This document shows, piece after piece, positions 1 through 8,584 of a stretch of 64,000 nucleotides of DNA; positions within the stretch are counted from its first letter, which is position 1; every line of letters starts with the position of its first letter. Both the position numbers and the translations under genes were made by a program. The notes beneath the pieces are model-generated. The model was not told the origin of the DNA. It saw only the letters and a list, made by a program, of their open reading frames with translations, and made no database searches. The DNA comes from UBA4781 sp963674975 (lineage in GTDB: Bacteria > Chloroflexota > Anaerolineae > Anaerolineales > Anaerolineaceae): contig OY771913.1 of assembly GCA_963674975.1 (NCBI GenBank), positions 2,479,442-2,543,441 of the forward strand, written 5' to 3'.

Positions 1-48
1 CCAACTGTCCCATGCTGCGTTATCAACCGGTGATCGAGTTCATTCAGA

Positions 49-1353
49 GTGATTGGTATCGGTTTGGATTTATATAATATGACCGGGATAAAAAGAATTC
101 GCATTGATCCCGAAGGATTGATCCTTCAGAATTCCCACGGAATGATGAGCCGTATTTCTCTGCAGCCAGTAGATGTTGATGATTTGGTGGAGATGGATGA
201 TGCAGCTCGCATTGAAGTACTGAAGCAGGAAATCCCTCAAGTTGAAGAATTATACAGAGATGATTCGGATGTTCAATTGGATTATTCCCCCGAAAAAACC
301 TACTGCTTGAATCGTCCACTGCGTATTTATTATGGGATCGAACCGCGCTGCAATCTTCAATGCAGTTTCTGCGGACCAAGGAATTTGCATAACGCTTTAG
401 AGCCAGATTTCGAAAAAGAGGAATTCTTGATCGATGAAATAGCCAGAAGCGGAGCATTTCAGATCCAACTGACCGGCGGGGAGGTATTTTATCGGGGGGA
501 GGATCTTTTACGGATTCTTGAAAAAATAAAGACAAAGCGATTGGCGGTGATTCTTGCTACCAATGGCGTTTGGAATTGTGTGCGGGATAAGGACGAATTG
601 ATCCGGAGATTGAAAGGTTTTAATAACATTATCCAGGTGAAGATCAGCATTGAAGGAACGCCTGATTTTCATGATTCGGTGCGCGGAAAAGGCTCGTATG
701 AAAAATCGGTGGATACTCTTGAAAAGCTTTCCAGGAATGGTCTGAACCCACGGATCAGTACAACGATTTTTCATTCATCCTGTAATAGAATGCAAATTGA
801 CCACCTGGTAGGTCTTGCAGAAACATATCAGGCTGGCTTCCAGCCGATCCCATTACGAATTGTGGGCAGAGCCACTTCATTGGAAAAAGAAGTTCCAAAG
901 TTAAAAGAACTTTATGAATATACAAAGTACCTATCAGAAATTAGAGTGGTCAAAAAACTGCCTATCACTTTCAATTTTGACATTTTCCAACCCTTGAGAA
1001 ATGTGCCGCGCTTCGATGTAAAAAATCCAATCTCTTGCGGGGCTCCCCAATGGGGAGTTCACATTACCCATCTGGGAGATATCTATCCTTGTGGTTTTAC
1101 TCAAGAAATAGAAGAAGGAAAAACTTTTCAATGTGGTCGGATCGAAAAAGAAGGGGATTTAATTTCGATCTGGCAGAATAATAAACTATTGAAAAAGATT
1201 AGAATTTCCGAGAAGTCAGAGAAATGCAAGCAATGTAAAGATTATGGAACCGGTTGTTGGGGAGGCTGCTGGGTTATGGCATGGCTGTATACTAAAAGAT
1301 TCGATGGGATGGATCCATATTGTATCTGTGGGGAGAAAAAAATATTGCGATAA
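49..1353 (+). CDS. Radical SAM protein with C-terminal SPASM domain
   Basis: Predicted radical SAM enzyme of 434 residues. The 4Fe-4S ligand motif CxxxCxxC is at C101, C105 and C108 (RCNLQCSFCG), followed by a TGGE glycine-rich SAM-binding segment. The C-terminal third carries a cysteine set typical of SPASM auxiliary-cluster domains (SCGAP, YPCGF, CKQCK, GCWGGC, CICG). About 95 residues precede the radical SAM core and match nothing I recognise. SPASM enzymes often modify peptides or serve as anaerobic sulfatase maturases; no precursor peptide is visible nearby, though only 48 bases upstream are in the window, so the substrate is unknown. The reading frame is closed upstream by a TGA at 31-33. 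The start may be GTG at 49 or ATG at 79; neither has a strong ribosome binding site. Confidence 0.85.
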   Translation: MIGIGLDLYNMTGIKRIRIDPEGLILQNSHGMMSRISLQPVDVDDLVEMDDAARIEVLKQEIPQVEELYRDDSDVQLDYSPEKTYCLNRPLRIYYGIEPRCNLQCSFCGPRNLHNALEPDFEKEEFLIDEIARSGAFQIQLTGGEVFYRGEDLLRILEKIKTKRLAVILATNGVWNCVRDKDELIRRLKGFNNIIQVKISIEGTPDFHDSVRGKGSYEKSVDTLEKLSRNGLNPRISTTIFHSSCNRMQIDHLVGLAETYQAGFQPIPLRIVGRATSLEKEVPKLKELYEYTKYLSEIRVVKKLPITFNFDIFQPLRNVPRFDVKNPISCGAPQWGVHITHLGDIYPCGFTQEIEEGKTFQCGRIEKEGDLISIWQNNKLLKKIRISEKSEKCKQCKDYGTGCWGGCWVMAWLYTKRFDGMDPYCICGEKKILR

Positions 1354-1418
1354 AAATCTTCCACTTAATTGGTAGAGTTGATTTCTTTAATTAAACATTC
1401 ATAATATGCAATAGTTTA

Positions 1419-1448
1419 TTGGGACTTTCCTTTCAATATTAGTATAAT
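1419..1448 (+). promoter_or_regulatory. Possible promoter for the GT-C-like gene
   Basis: A TATAAT hexamer at 1443-1448 lies 18 bases after TTGGGA (1419-1424, 4 of 6 matches to TTGACA). It sits 40 bases upstream of the next start codon. Assigned by pattern only. Confidence 0.4.
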
Positions 1449-1488
1449 TGTCGAAGGTTCTGTATCTGATTTTAGGTGGATATTTATT

Positions 1489-3378
1489 ATGAAAAAGAGT
1501 CGTCAAAAATATTCTTTGTTGTTTTACATTGTTCCATTAACTCTTACATTTTTTATCCTTTACGACCGATCACCTTCCATATTTCGACAGCTTTATATCC
1601 AGATGCGTTATGGTTTTACTCTTCCCGCAGTCTTGATTTCTGTCTTTATTTTTCTGATTCTTTGCATTAAAAAAGAGCATCTCAAAGATTTATTGCTTTT
1701 TACAGCGATCCTTCTATTTTTTAGTATGTCTTTGGCTGGCGTATGGGCAAGTGGCAAGTCAGAGCCGACCATGATCAGCGGATTGATCCCTATCGTTGAT
1801 GGTGAGAATTATTACACCGATGCATTGCGCTGGTTGAATGGAGGATTTTTTTCTGCTTATTCTGCAAAACGCCCAATTTTTACTGCTTTTCTTTCTGTAC
1901 TGGCAAAAATATCTGGTCAAAGTATTCAGATAATACAGACTCTGCTTATGTTCTTAATTGCAGTGGCTTGCTTCTTTGCAGTCAAGGAAATATCTAAAAA
2001 ACTAAATCCCTTTGGGACTGCACTTTTTCTCCTCCTCATTTTCTTTTTTGCAAGACAATACATTGGATGCTTCCTAACTGAAACGATAGGATTGATCTTT
2101 GGATTGTCAGGATTTGCATTGTTGATTACATCAAAAGATGATATGGATAGCTGGCATTTTTACTTATCCATCTTTCTTATTACCCTTGCTCTTGTTGCAA
2201 GAGCGGGGACATTTTTTCTCCTTCCTCTCTTATTAATATGGATTTATAAGGTACAGATAAAGAACAGGAATCGCTGGAAAAAGGTATTCCTGGCATTTTC
2301 CTGTATGCTTGCAGCATTCTTACTTAATGAATTAATGATCCGACATTTTGGAAATAGTGAAAATATACCTTTCTCAAATTTCGCGTATATACTCTATGGA
2401 TTGGCACGAGGGGGATCAGGATGGTCGCAAATTATGACGGATCACCCGGAAATATTTATTCTTGACGAGAATCAATTAGTAAAAGAAATATGGTCCCTTA
2501 CGCAGCAGTTGATTCGACAGAACCCACAAAACTTTATCTCTGGCATGTTGAAACAGTATATCTATTTAGTTGATTTCTCTAATCAAACAAAGAGTGTTTT
2601 TTCATTTATGAATTCTGAAATACCTCTGATCTTCATAACTATGCAGTGCCTTTTGTACCTGGCTAGTTTAATAGGGTTCTTTTCTCTTCTAAAAAGAGAA
2701 AAGAATTTTGCTTCATTGATACAATTCTCAATGGTAGGGATATTAATTTCTGTACCTTTTGTACCGGTCCAAGACACTCTATATATGCGTGCTTATGCAG
2801 CGACCATTCCATTTATTATTTTTATTCCTTGCCTTGGAGTTGATTTTATTACAAAAAGAATTGCTTCGCCGATACCATCAGAAGAGAAAGAGAAAACGAA
2901 TTGTTTTTATGTTTTTATTGGATTGATATTAATAATTACTTTAATAATTCCTTTTTTCATCCATGGAAAGAAATTACCTTCAACCATAAACAAACTTGAT
3001 TGTGAAAAAAATCAGGAAAATATTATTTTTTCAATTAACAAAAATTCTTCAATTCGAGTGCACCCGGAATCCGAGTTTTTTCTGGATTGGGCTCCTGATT
3101 TTCACTTAAGTCGCTTTTATCAAAATATAAGAACTTATTCCTTTTCAGACTTTGTTGATCCAATATCTGAATTCGATCCACCCTTTGAATTAAGAGTTGG
3201 AATCAATCTATTAAATGATGAGGATGTATATATCCTTTTCCCTGGAGAGGATTTCATAGAAGAATCTGGTATCTATGAGTTGTGTGCCGTAAAACAGCAA
3301 TATTCTGAATCACCATGGATGAGAGAGTTAGCGAAGTTATATTTTGTACAGGATTATCAAATTTTAGAAAAATATTAA
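1489..3378 (+). CDS. Polytopic membrane protein, GT-C glycosyltransferase-like
   Basis: A 629-residue integral membrane protein. About ten to twelve hydrophobic helices fill roughly residues 10-480, followed by a soluble tail of about 150 residues. The first loop (around GENYYTDALRWLNGG) and the overall layout of many helices plus a C-terminal soluble domain resemble dolichyl/undecaprenyl-phosphate-sugar mannosyltransferase-type GT-C enzymes. No single diagnostic catalytic motif is certain, so the function is an inference from architecture. The gene stands alone between the radical SAM gene and a convergent small gene. It is conspicuously AT-rich, with many TTT, ATT and AAA codons compared with the ABC transporter genes that follow. 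An alternative reading is a generic membrane protein of O-antigen or cell-surface polymer assembly. Confidence 0.6.
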   Translation: MKKSRQKYSLLFYIVPLTLTFFILYDRSPSIFRQLYIQMRYGFTLPAVLISVFIFLILCIKKEHLKDLLLFTAILLFFSMSLAGVWASGKSEPTMISGLIPIVDGENYYTDALRWLNGGFFSAYSAKRPIFTAFLSVLAKISGQSIQIIQTLLMFLIAVACFFAVKEISKKLNPFGTALFLLLIFFFARQYIGCFLTETIGLIFGLSGFALLITSKDDMDSWHFYLSIFLITLALVARAGTFFLLPLLLIWIYKVQIKNRNRWKKVFLAFSCMLAAFLLNELMIRHFGNSENIPFSNFAYILYGLARGGSGWSQIMTDHPEIFILDENQLVKEIWSLTQQLIRQNPQNFISGMLKQYIYLVDFSNQTKSVFSFMNSEIPLIFITMQCLLYLASLIGFFSLLKREKNFASLIQFSMVGILISVPFVPVQDTLYMRAYAATIPFIIFIPCLGVDFITKRIASPIPSEEKEKTNCFYVFIGLILIITLIIPFFIHGKKLPSTINKLDCEKNQENIIFSINKNSSIRVHPESEFFLDWAPDFHLSRFYQNIRTYSFSDFVDPISEFDPPFELRVGINLLNDEDVYILFPGEDFIEESGIYELCAVKQQYSESPWMRELAKLYFVQDYQILEKY

Positions 3379-3382
3379 ATAA

Positions 3383-3637
3383 TTACTCTTGCAGTAAATA
3401 TATTGTGGTACCTCTTTTTACAGGTTTACTTGTTTTTACTGCGACCAGATCCCCTTTGGCTCCCTGTTGAATGGGTTCATTTTCGATCTGCATCGAGACA
3501 ATTTCCTGCTGAAAGTCGCTGCCGTGACCAAGAAAATGTACCGAATCGCCGACTTTCAAAGCCGAACTAAGATCAATGACTGCAACGGAGATGCGATCGT
3601 AGAAATGAACAACTTCCCCTGCTTTTTTCCCGTTCAT
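3383..3637 (-). CDS. Stand-alone EF-Tu domain 2-like (translation-factor beta-barrel) small protein
   Basis: An 84-residue protein whose whole length looks like the beta-barrel found as domain 2 of translation GTPases: GEVVHFYDRISVAVIDL, GDSVHFLGH, IQQGAKGDLVAVKTSKPVKRGTTIYLL. No GTPase domain is present. Similar free-standing barrels are annotated as translation elongation factor-like proteins, and the fold also occurs at the C-terminus of U32 peptidases. Its role is unknown. An AGGAG sequence lies 7 bases before the ATG, supporting this start. It converges on the membrane-protein gene with only 4 bases between the stop codons. Confidence 0.65.
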   Translation of the reverse strand: MNGKKAGEVVHFYDRISVAVIDLSSALKVGDSVHFLGHGSDFQQEIVSMQIENEPIQQGAKGDLVAVKTSKPVKRGTTIYLLQE

Positions 3638-3777
3638 GGTCTTTCTCCTGTGTCTATGGGTTAATTATAGTTTCAAAATTGTGAGTTTGATTATATAATA
3701 TTGAACACATGTCCTATAATTTTCTTCTTTAAAATACGTTATATTAGACATACTATTTTATTTACTAAAAGGATCTT

Positions 3778-4746
3778 ATGAGTGCTATAGAAGTTTCTAA
3801 TTTACAACGAGATTTTCAAACCACCATTGGCGTATTCAAACGGAAAAAGAAAACCGTAAAAGCGGTGCAGGGTATTTCTTTTGAGATCGCGGATGGAGAG
3901 TTGTTTGGTTTACTGGGTCCGAATGGCGCAGGAAAAACCACGTCCGTAAAAATGCTCACCACCTTGTTGATCCCCACCGGAGGTACTGCTCGCATTCTTG
4001 GATTGGATATCATCAAAGATGCTGAACTGGTGCGCCCCCGTATTGGATTCATTTTTGGTGGAGAGCGCGGCTTGTACTGGCGCTTGAATGCGACTGATAA
4101 CCTGCGTTATTTTGCCAGCCTGTATTACATCGATCCGGCAGTATCGAAGAAACGCATTCCTTCCCTATTAGAGATGGTCGGATTAAAGGACCGTGCTGAT
4201 GAGAAGGTGGAAGGGTATTCGCGTGGAATGCGTCAGCGGCTGCATATCGCGCGGGCGCTGCTGCATGATCCGGAAGTGCTGTTCCTGGATGAGCCCACCA
4301 TGGGATTAGACCCGGTGGGTGCGCGGGAGCTGCGCCAGACCGTGCGCAATCTGCAGAGTGAAAAGAAGACTATTTTGCTGACTACCCATTATATGTTCGA
4401 AGCGGATGCGCTCTGTCAGCGGGTGGCAGTGATCAATAAAGGGCAGATCGTTGCCCTGGATACGCCGGCAAAGATCAAGGATACAGTGAATGATCTCTCT
4501 GTGGTGGAGATCGAAGTTTTTGGAATTCCTCAAGAAACCTTTGAAAGGGTTAAAGCTCTACCGGTAGTAGAAAGTGCCAGTGTGGAAAACCGCGATCAAC
4601 GCCAGCTATTACTGGTGCATACTTCAAAGAATGCAGAAGCTATTCCATTGCTCATCGCTGAACTGCAGGGGTTGAAAATGGGGAAGGTGACTGCGCGCGA
4701 ACCGACCCTGGAAGATGCTTACGTGCGTTTGGTAGGAGGAGAGTGA
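3778..4746 (+). CDS. ABC-2 type transporter ATP-binding protein
   Basis: ATPase subunit (322 residues) of an ABC exporter. Walker A is GPNGAGKTT, the signature is YSRGMRQR (a variant of LSGGQ), Walker B is VLFLDEPTMGLDP, and the switch histidine is in TTHYM. The C-terminal segment after about residue 230 is the extension typical of DrrA/NatA-type ATPases. Two ABC-2 permease genes follow with overlapping or nearly touching ends, so all three should form one complex at the cytoplasmic membrane. The substrate cannot be read from sequence; drugs, lipids or polysaccharides are exported by relatives. Confidence 0.93.
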   Translation: MSAIEVSNLQRDFQTTIGVFKRKKKTVKAVQGISFEIADGELFGLLGPNGAGKTTSVKMLTTLLIPTGGTARILGLDIIKDAELVRPRIGFIFGGERGLYWRLNATDNLRYFASLYYIDPAVSKKRIPSLLEMVGLKDRADEKVEGYSRGMRQRLHIARALLHDPEVLFLDEPTMGLDPVGARELRQTVRNLQSEKKTILLTTHYMFEADALCQRVAVINKGQIVALDTPAKIKDTVNDLSVVEIEVFGIPQETFERVKALPVVESASVENRDQRQLLLVHTSKNAEAIPLLIAELQGLKMGKVTAREPTLEDAYVRLVGGE

Positions 4747-5546
4747 TGAGTTTACTGGAAAATGTAAAGAGAAATCTCCATGTTATCTTCATGGCATTTG
4801 AAATTGAATTTCGTCAATCCTTTACCGATGCTTTTGTTTTGTTTGGCATCATCGTACAGCCAATGATCGTGGCTTTCATGGCGCTCTGGATGTTGAAGGA
4901 TCAGGTAGCCGATTACGCGATCTTCGTGGTGGTGGGGAGCGGAATGACCGGATTATGGACTACCCTGCTTTTTCAGGGCGGCAACAGCATCACCGGAGAA
5001 CGCTGGACGGGAACCCTGGAACCGTTGAGCTGTGCCCCGGCGCCTTTGCGGGCAGTTGTATCCGGAAAACTGCTGGCGAACATTTCCCAGTCTTTGCTTT
5101 CGATCGTCTTTTGCTACACCTTTATTTCTATCATTATGGGGCTGCCGGTCAGCATCGCCAAACCATGGCTGTTTATCGGTTCGATTCTTCTTACGGTGGT
5201 GGCTTTTATTGCCTTCGGTTTGATCATTGGATCTCTGTTCATCTTGAACCCGGATGTGCAGCGCTTTCAAAATGGATTGGAATTTGTGGTTTATATCTTT
5301 TCCGGCTTTTTATTCCCCATCGCACTGCTGCCCATGTGGACCACTCCCCTCAGCTATATTCTTACCCCTTACTGGGCAGCCCGCGCAATGCATGCGGCTG
5401 CCAGCGGGTCAGGCAGCAACGGTGAGATCTATTTCTGCTGGGCGATGCTGATCGCGTTCAGCGTGGTGTATGCCATTGTTTCCAAATTCCTTTTTAAATC
5501 TATCCTGCGTAAAGCACGGGAAGATGCAACTTTAAATATGCAGTAA
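4746..5546 (+). CDS. ABC-2 type transporter permease (first)
   Basis: Integral membrane subunit of 266 residues with about six hydrophobic helices and the ABC-2 pattern of a long amphipathic start, GxxxTGxxxGxW-like segments (GNSITGERWTGTLEPLS) and a final helix pair. I place the start at ATG 4746, which shares one base with the TGA of the ATPase gene; a GTG at 4743 is also in frame. The overlap implies translational coupling. Its partner is the next gene, a divergent paralogue, so the exporter is probably a heterodimeric permease with a shared ATPase. Confidence 0.9.
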   Translation: MSLLENVKRNLHVIFMAFEIEFRQSFTDAFVLFGIIVQPMIVAFMALWMLKDQVADYAIFVVVGSGMTGLWTTLLFQGGNSITGERWTGTLEPLSCAPAPLRAVVSGKLLANISQSLLSIVFCYTFISIIMGLPVSIAKPWLFIGSILLTVVAFIAFGLIIGSLFILNPDVQRFQNGLEFVVYIFSGFLFPIALLPMWTTPLSYILTPYWAARAMHAAASGSGSNGEIYFCWAMLIAFSVVYAIVSKFLFKSILRKAREDATLNMQ

Positions 5547-5548
5547 TT

Positions 5549-6349
5549 ATGGAAAAACTAAAATTAAACATAAAGATCTTTTTTGAAGGTGCTTATTTAT
5601 CGTATGTCGGATTGTTCCGCTGGCTGCGCCCCTCCACGTATCTGGCAACCCTGATATTCTCTCCCTTGACGCAGATGCTCTTTTTTGTACTGATCGGCAC
5701 CTACGCTCAGGGCAACGATAAAGCCTATTTCTATGTGATCGGGAATGCGTTGATGAATGCAGCCATGAGTGGTATCTATGGAGTCACCATGAGCATTGGT
5801 GGCGATCGCTGGGACGGCACTCTACCGTATCTCTTCGGCGCTCCAGCTAACCGCATGACGGTCTTTCTGGGAAGAGCTTTTATGCACATCTTGAATGGCA
5901 TGATCGGTGTGCTGACTGGGTTGATGTGGGGCTGGCTGCTTTTCCATATGGATTTTTCTGCCACAAATCCCTGGGCGCTGCTGCTCACCATTCTGGTAAC
6001 CACCTTCAGCACGGCAGGTTTAGGATTGTTGATGGGTTGCATTGGCTTGATCACCCGCAACGTGATGTTCGTGAACAACACGGTCTATTTTGTGCTGCTG
6101 GTTTTTTCAGGAGCCAATCTTGAGTTATCAACCCTGCCGAAATGGATGCAGATTGTCTCCAACTATCTGCCATTGACCCGCGGCATTGCATCGGCGCGGG
6201 CTATCATTGCCGGGCATGGCTTGGCGGATGTGTCGCAACTACTTATTGAGGAATCCGGTATCGGTCTATTCTTCGCACTATTAGGATATACTTTATTTCG
6301 CTGGTTTGAAGTTACAGCAAAAAAGCGCGGGACGTTGGAAGTATTCTAA
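5549..6349 (+). CDS. ABC-2 type transporter permease (second)
   Basis: Second permease, 266 residues, with six predicted helices and the same central motif as its neighbour (SIGGDRWDGTLPYLFGAP). It begins 2 bases after the previous stop and ends 8 bases before the NifS-SelD fusion, so all four genes are likely co-transcribed. Family membership is clear; the transported substrate is not. Confidence 0.9.
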   Translation: MEKLKLNIKIFFEGAYLSYVGLFRWLRPSTYLATLIFSPLTQMLFFVLIGTYAQGNDKAYFYVIGNALMNAAMSGIYGVTMSIGGDRWDGTLPYLFGAPANRMTVFLGRAFMHILNGMIGVLTGLMWGWLLFHMDFSATNPWALLLTILVTTFSTAGLGLLMGCIGLITRNVMFVNNTVYFVLLVFSGANLELSTLPKWMQIVSNYLPLTRGIASARAIIAGHGLADVSQLLIEESGIGLFFALLGYTLFRWFEVTAKKRGTLEVF

Positions 6350-6357
6350 GGTGAGAC

Positions 6358-8565
6358 ATGCAAAAACCGGTTTATCTGGACTATAACGCAACTACTCCGA
6401 TCGCTCCTCAGGTTGCGGAGGCAATGCGTCCATATATTTATGAAAATTTCGGCAATCCGTCCAGCAGTCACGCCTACGGCAGTGCTGCAAAAAAAGCAGT
6501 GGAAAAAGCGCGTCGACAGGTAGCAGAGATGCTGGGCTGCCAGCCTGATGAGATCATTTTTACCAGCGGGGGATCTGAATCAAACAATCTGGCGATCAAG
6601 GGAGCTGCCTTTGCCAATCGGGAGAAAGGCAATCACATTATCACGTCGGCTGTGGAACACCCGGCTGTGCTGGAAGTGGTGGAATACCTGCAGAAGCAGG
6701 GTTTCCGCATCACGATCATCCCGGTAGATGAATATGGCATGGTTGATCCGCAGGATGTGGAAAAAGCCATTACGCCTGATACCATCCTGATCAGCGTTAT
6801 GCATGCCAACAATGAAGTTGGCACCATTGAACCGATACAAGAGATCGCCGCTATCGCGCATGCGCATCAGATTCTCATGCATACTGATGCGGCTCAATCC
6901 GTGGGAAAGATTCCGGTCAATGTAAATGATTTGGACGCTGATTTACTCTCTATTGCGGGACATAAGCTGTATGCTCCCAAAGGAATTGGCGCCCTGTATA
7001 TCAAACGTGGTGTGCGGCTCGAAAAGATCATCCACGGCGCAGAACACGAGATGAATAAACGCGCCGGTACCGAGAACGTGATCGAGATCGCTGCGTTGGG
7101 GCAGGCTTGTGAACTGATCAGCAAAAACCTTTCAAAATATCAATCGCATATGCAAGCCATGCGCACCCGGCTGGAAAACGGATTACGGGAAACATTTCCG
7201 AATTTGAAATTCAACGGGCATCCAGAAAACCATCTTCCCAATACTACCAATGTAAGCTTTCGCGGGTTGGAAGCCAATACTATCCTTTCGGAACTGGATC
7301 AGGTAGCCGCTTCTGCCGGGGCAGCCTGCCACGCGGATGAGGTGGATGTTTCCCCCGTCATCACTGCCATGGGTATTCCGGTGGAATATGCCATGGGAAC
7401 CATTCGTCTTTCGGTGGGACGCAATACTACCGAAGAAGAGATCGATTTCACGTTGGAAGAAATGAAACGCGTCATTGGAAACCTGCAAGAGCAGGAACAG
7501 CCTGCTGCTGTATCCGCTTCTAGCGCCGAGATCAAGCTGACCCATTACACACATGGCTTGGGCTGTGCCTGCAAACTGCGCCCGCAGCTGCTGGAAGAAG
7601 TACTGGCAGATTTCAAACCTTCCACAGATAAACGCATTCTGGTGGGCACCGAGACCGGTGATGATGCAGCCGTTTACCTGATCGATCCGGAAACTGCTGT
7701 TGTACAGACGGTGGATTTCTTCACCCCTATTGTGGATGATCCCTACCTGTTTGGCGCCATTTCAGCTGCCAATTCTTTGAGCGATATCTATGCCATGGGT
7801 GCCACTCCCTTGTTTGCCCTGAACATTGTGGGTTTTCCAAGCAATCGCCTTCCTATCGAAGTACTGCGCGAGATACTGCGCGGAGCACAGGATAAAGCAG
7901 CCGAAGCTGGTATCTCCATAATTGGAGGACATACCGTGGATGATACCGAACCGAAATACGGCATGGCGGTTACCGGTATGGTTCATCCCGATAAATTGAT
8001 CACGAATGCAAAAGCGCAGGCAGACGATCACCTGATCTTGACCAAACCGATCGGTACGGGTATTTTAACCACATCCTTGAAGCAGGGATTATTGGATGAA
8101 ACACAGGCGAAACGGCTGGTGGATACCATGGCGATGCTGAATCAAAAAGCCGGTGCAGCCATGCAGCAGTTCCATGCACACGCCTGCACCGATGTGACCG
8201 GATTCGGCTTGCTGGGACATTTGCTGGGAATGATGAAGGCTGCCAACCTGACTGCGGTATTGGATTTTTCTGCTGTTCCGGTTCTGGAAGATGTGTATGA
8301 TCTGGCAGCCGCGGGCATCATCCCGGGCGGCAGCCGCAGCAATCATGCTTACACAAAACCATTTGTGGAATATGCGGAAAAATTAACGGAAATTCAGCAG
8401 ATCATCCTGAACGATGCGCAGACCTCCGGCGGGCTTTTGATCGCTCTGGAAGCGGATCAAGTTAAGCCGATGATAACCTTTTTACAGAAAGAAGGCGTTT
8501 CCGCAGTTGAGATTGGGTCATTGATCAAAAAGAAAGATCAAAATTACATCCGGGTAAATGAATAG
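6358..8565 (+). CDS. selD: Cysteine desulfurase (NifS-type) fused to selenide, water dikinase (SelD)
   Basis: A 735-residue two-domain protein. Residues 1-380 are a class V PLP enzyme: the PLP lysine is K203 (AGHKLYAPKG), HTDAAQ precedes it, and the mobile-loop cysteine is C324 (GAACHADEVD). Residues about 395-735 are selenophosphate synthetase, with the N-terminal catalytic motif GLGCACK (C403, C405, K406), GTETGDDAAV and the later HTVDD and DVTGFGLLGH nucleotide-binding motifs. The domain that releases selenium or sulfur from cysteine or selenocysteine is thus joined to the enzyme that makes selenophosphate from selenide and ATP. The catalytic position is encoded as Cys (TGT), not Sec. Downstream users of selenophosphate (SelA, MnmH) are not in the window. 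A GGTGAG sequence precedes the ATG. Such fusions are known from other bacteria. Confidence 0.95.
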   Translation: MQKPVYLDYNATTPIAPQVAEAMRPYIYENFGNPSSSHAYGSAAKKAVEKARRQVAEMLGCQPDEIIFTSGGSESNNLAIKGAAFANREKGNHIITSAVEHPAVLEVVEYLQKQGFRITIIPVDEYGMVDPQDVEKAITPDTILISVMHANNEVGTIEPIQEIAAIAHAHQILMHTDAAQSVGKIPVNVNDLDADLLSIAGHKLYAPKGIGALYIKRGVRLEKIIHGAEHEMNKRAGTENVIEIAALGQACELISKNLSKYQSHMQAMRTRLENGLRETFPNLKFNGHPENHLPNTTNVSFRGLEANTILSELDQVAASAGAACHADEVDVSPVITAMGIPVEYAMGTIRLSVGRNTTEEEIDFTLEEMKRVIGNLQEQEQPAAVSASSAEIKLTHYTHGLGCACKLRPQLLEEVLADFKPSTDKRILVGTETGDDAAVYLIDPETAVVQTVDFFTPIVDDPYLFGAISAANSLSDIYAMGATPLFALNIVGFPSNRLPIEVLREILRGAQDKAAEAGISIIGGHTVDDTEPKYGMAVTGMVHPDKLITNAKAQADDHLILTKPIGTGILTTSLKQGLLDETQAKRLVDTMAMLNQKAGAAMQQFHAHACTDVTGFGLLGHLLGMMKAANLTAVLDFSAVPVLEDVYDLAAAGIIPGGSRSNHAYTKPFVEYAEKLTEIQQIILNDAQTSGGLLIALEADQVKPMITFLQKEGVSAVEIGSLIKKKDQNYIRVNE

Positions 8566-8584
8566 ACATTTTCCCTTGTAGCGA

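Noticed and set aside
7561..7575. Possible selenocysteine codon in the SelD domain
   Set aside because: The catalytic position is a plain TGT (Cys403) and the frame has no in-frame TGA, so SelD here is the Cys form.
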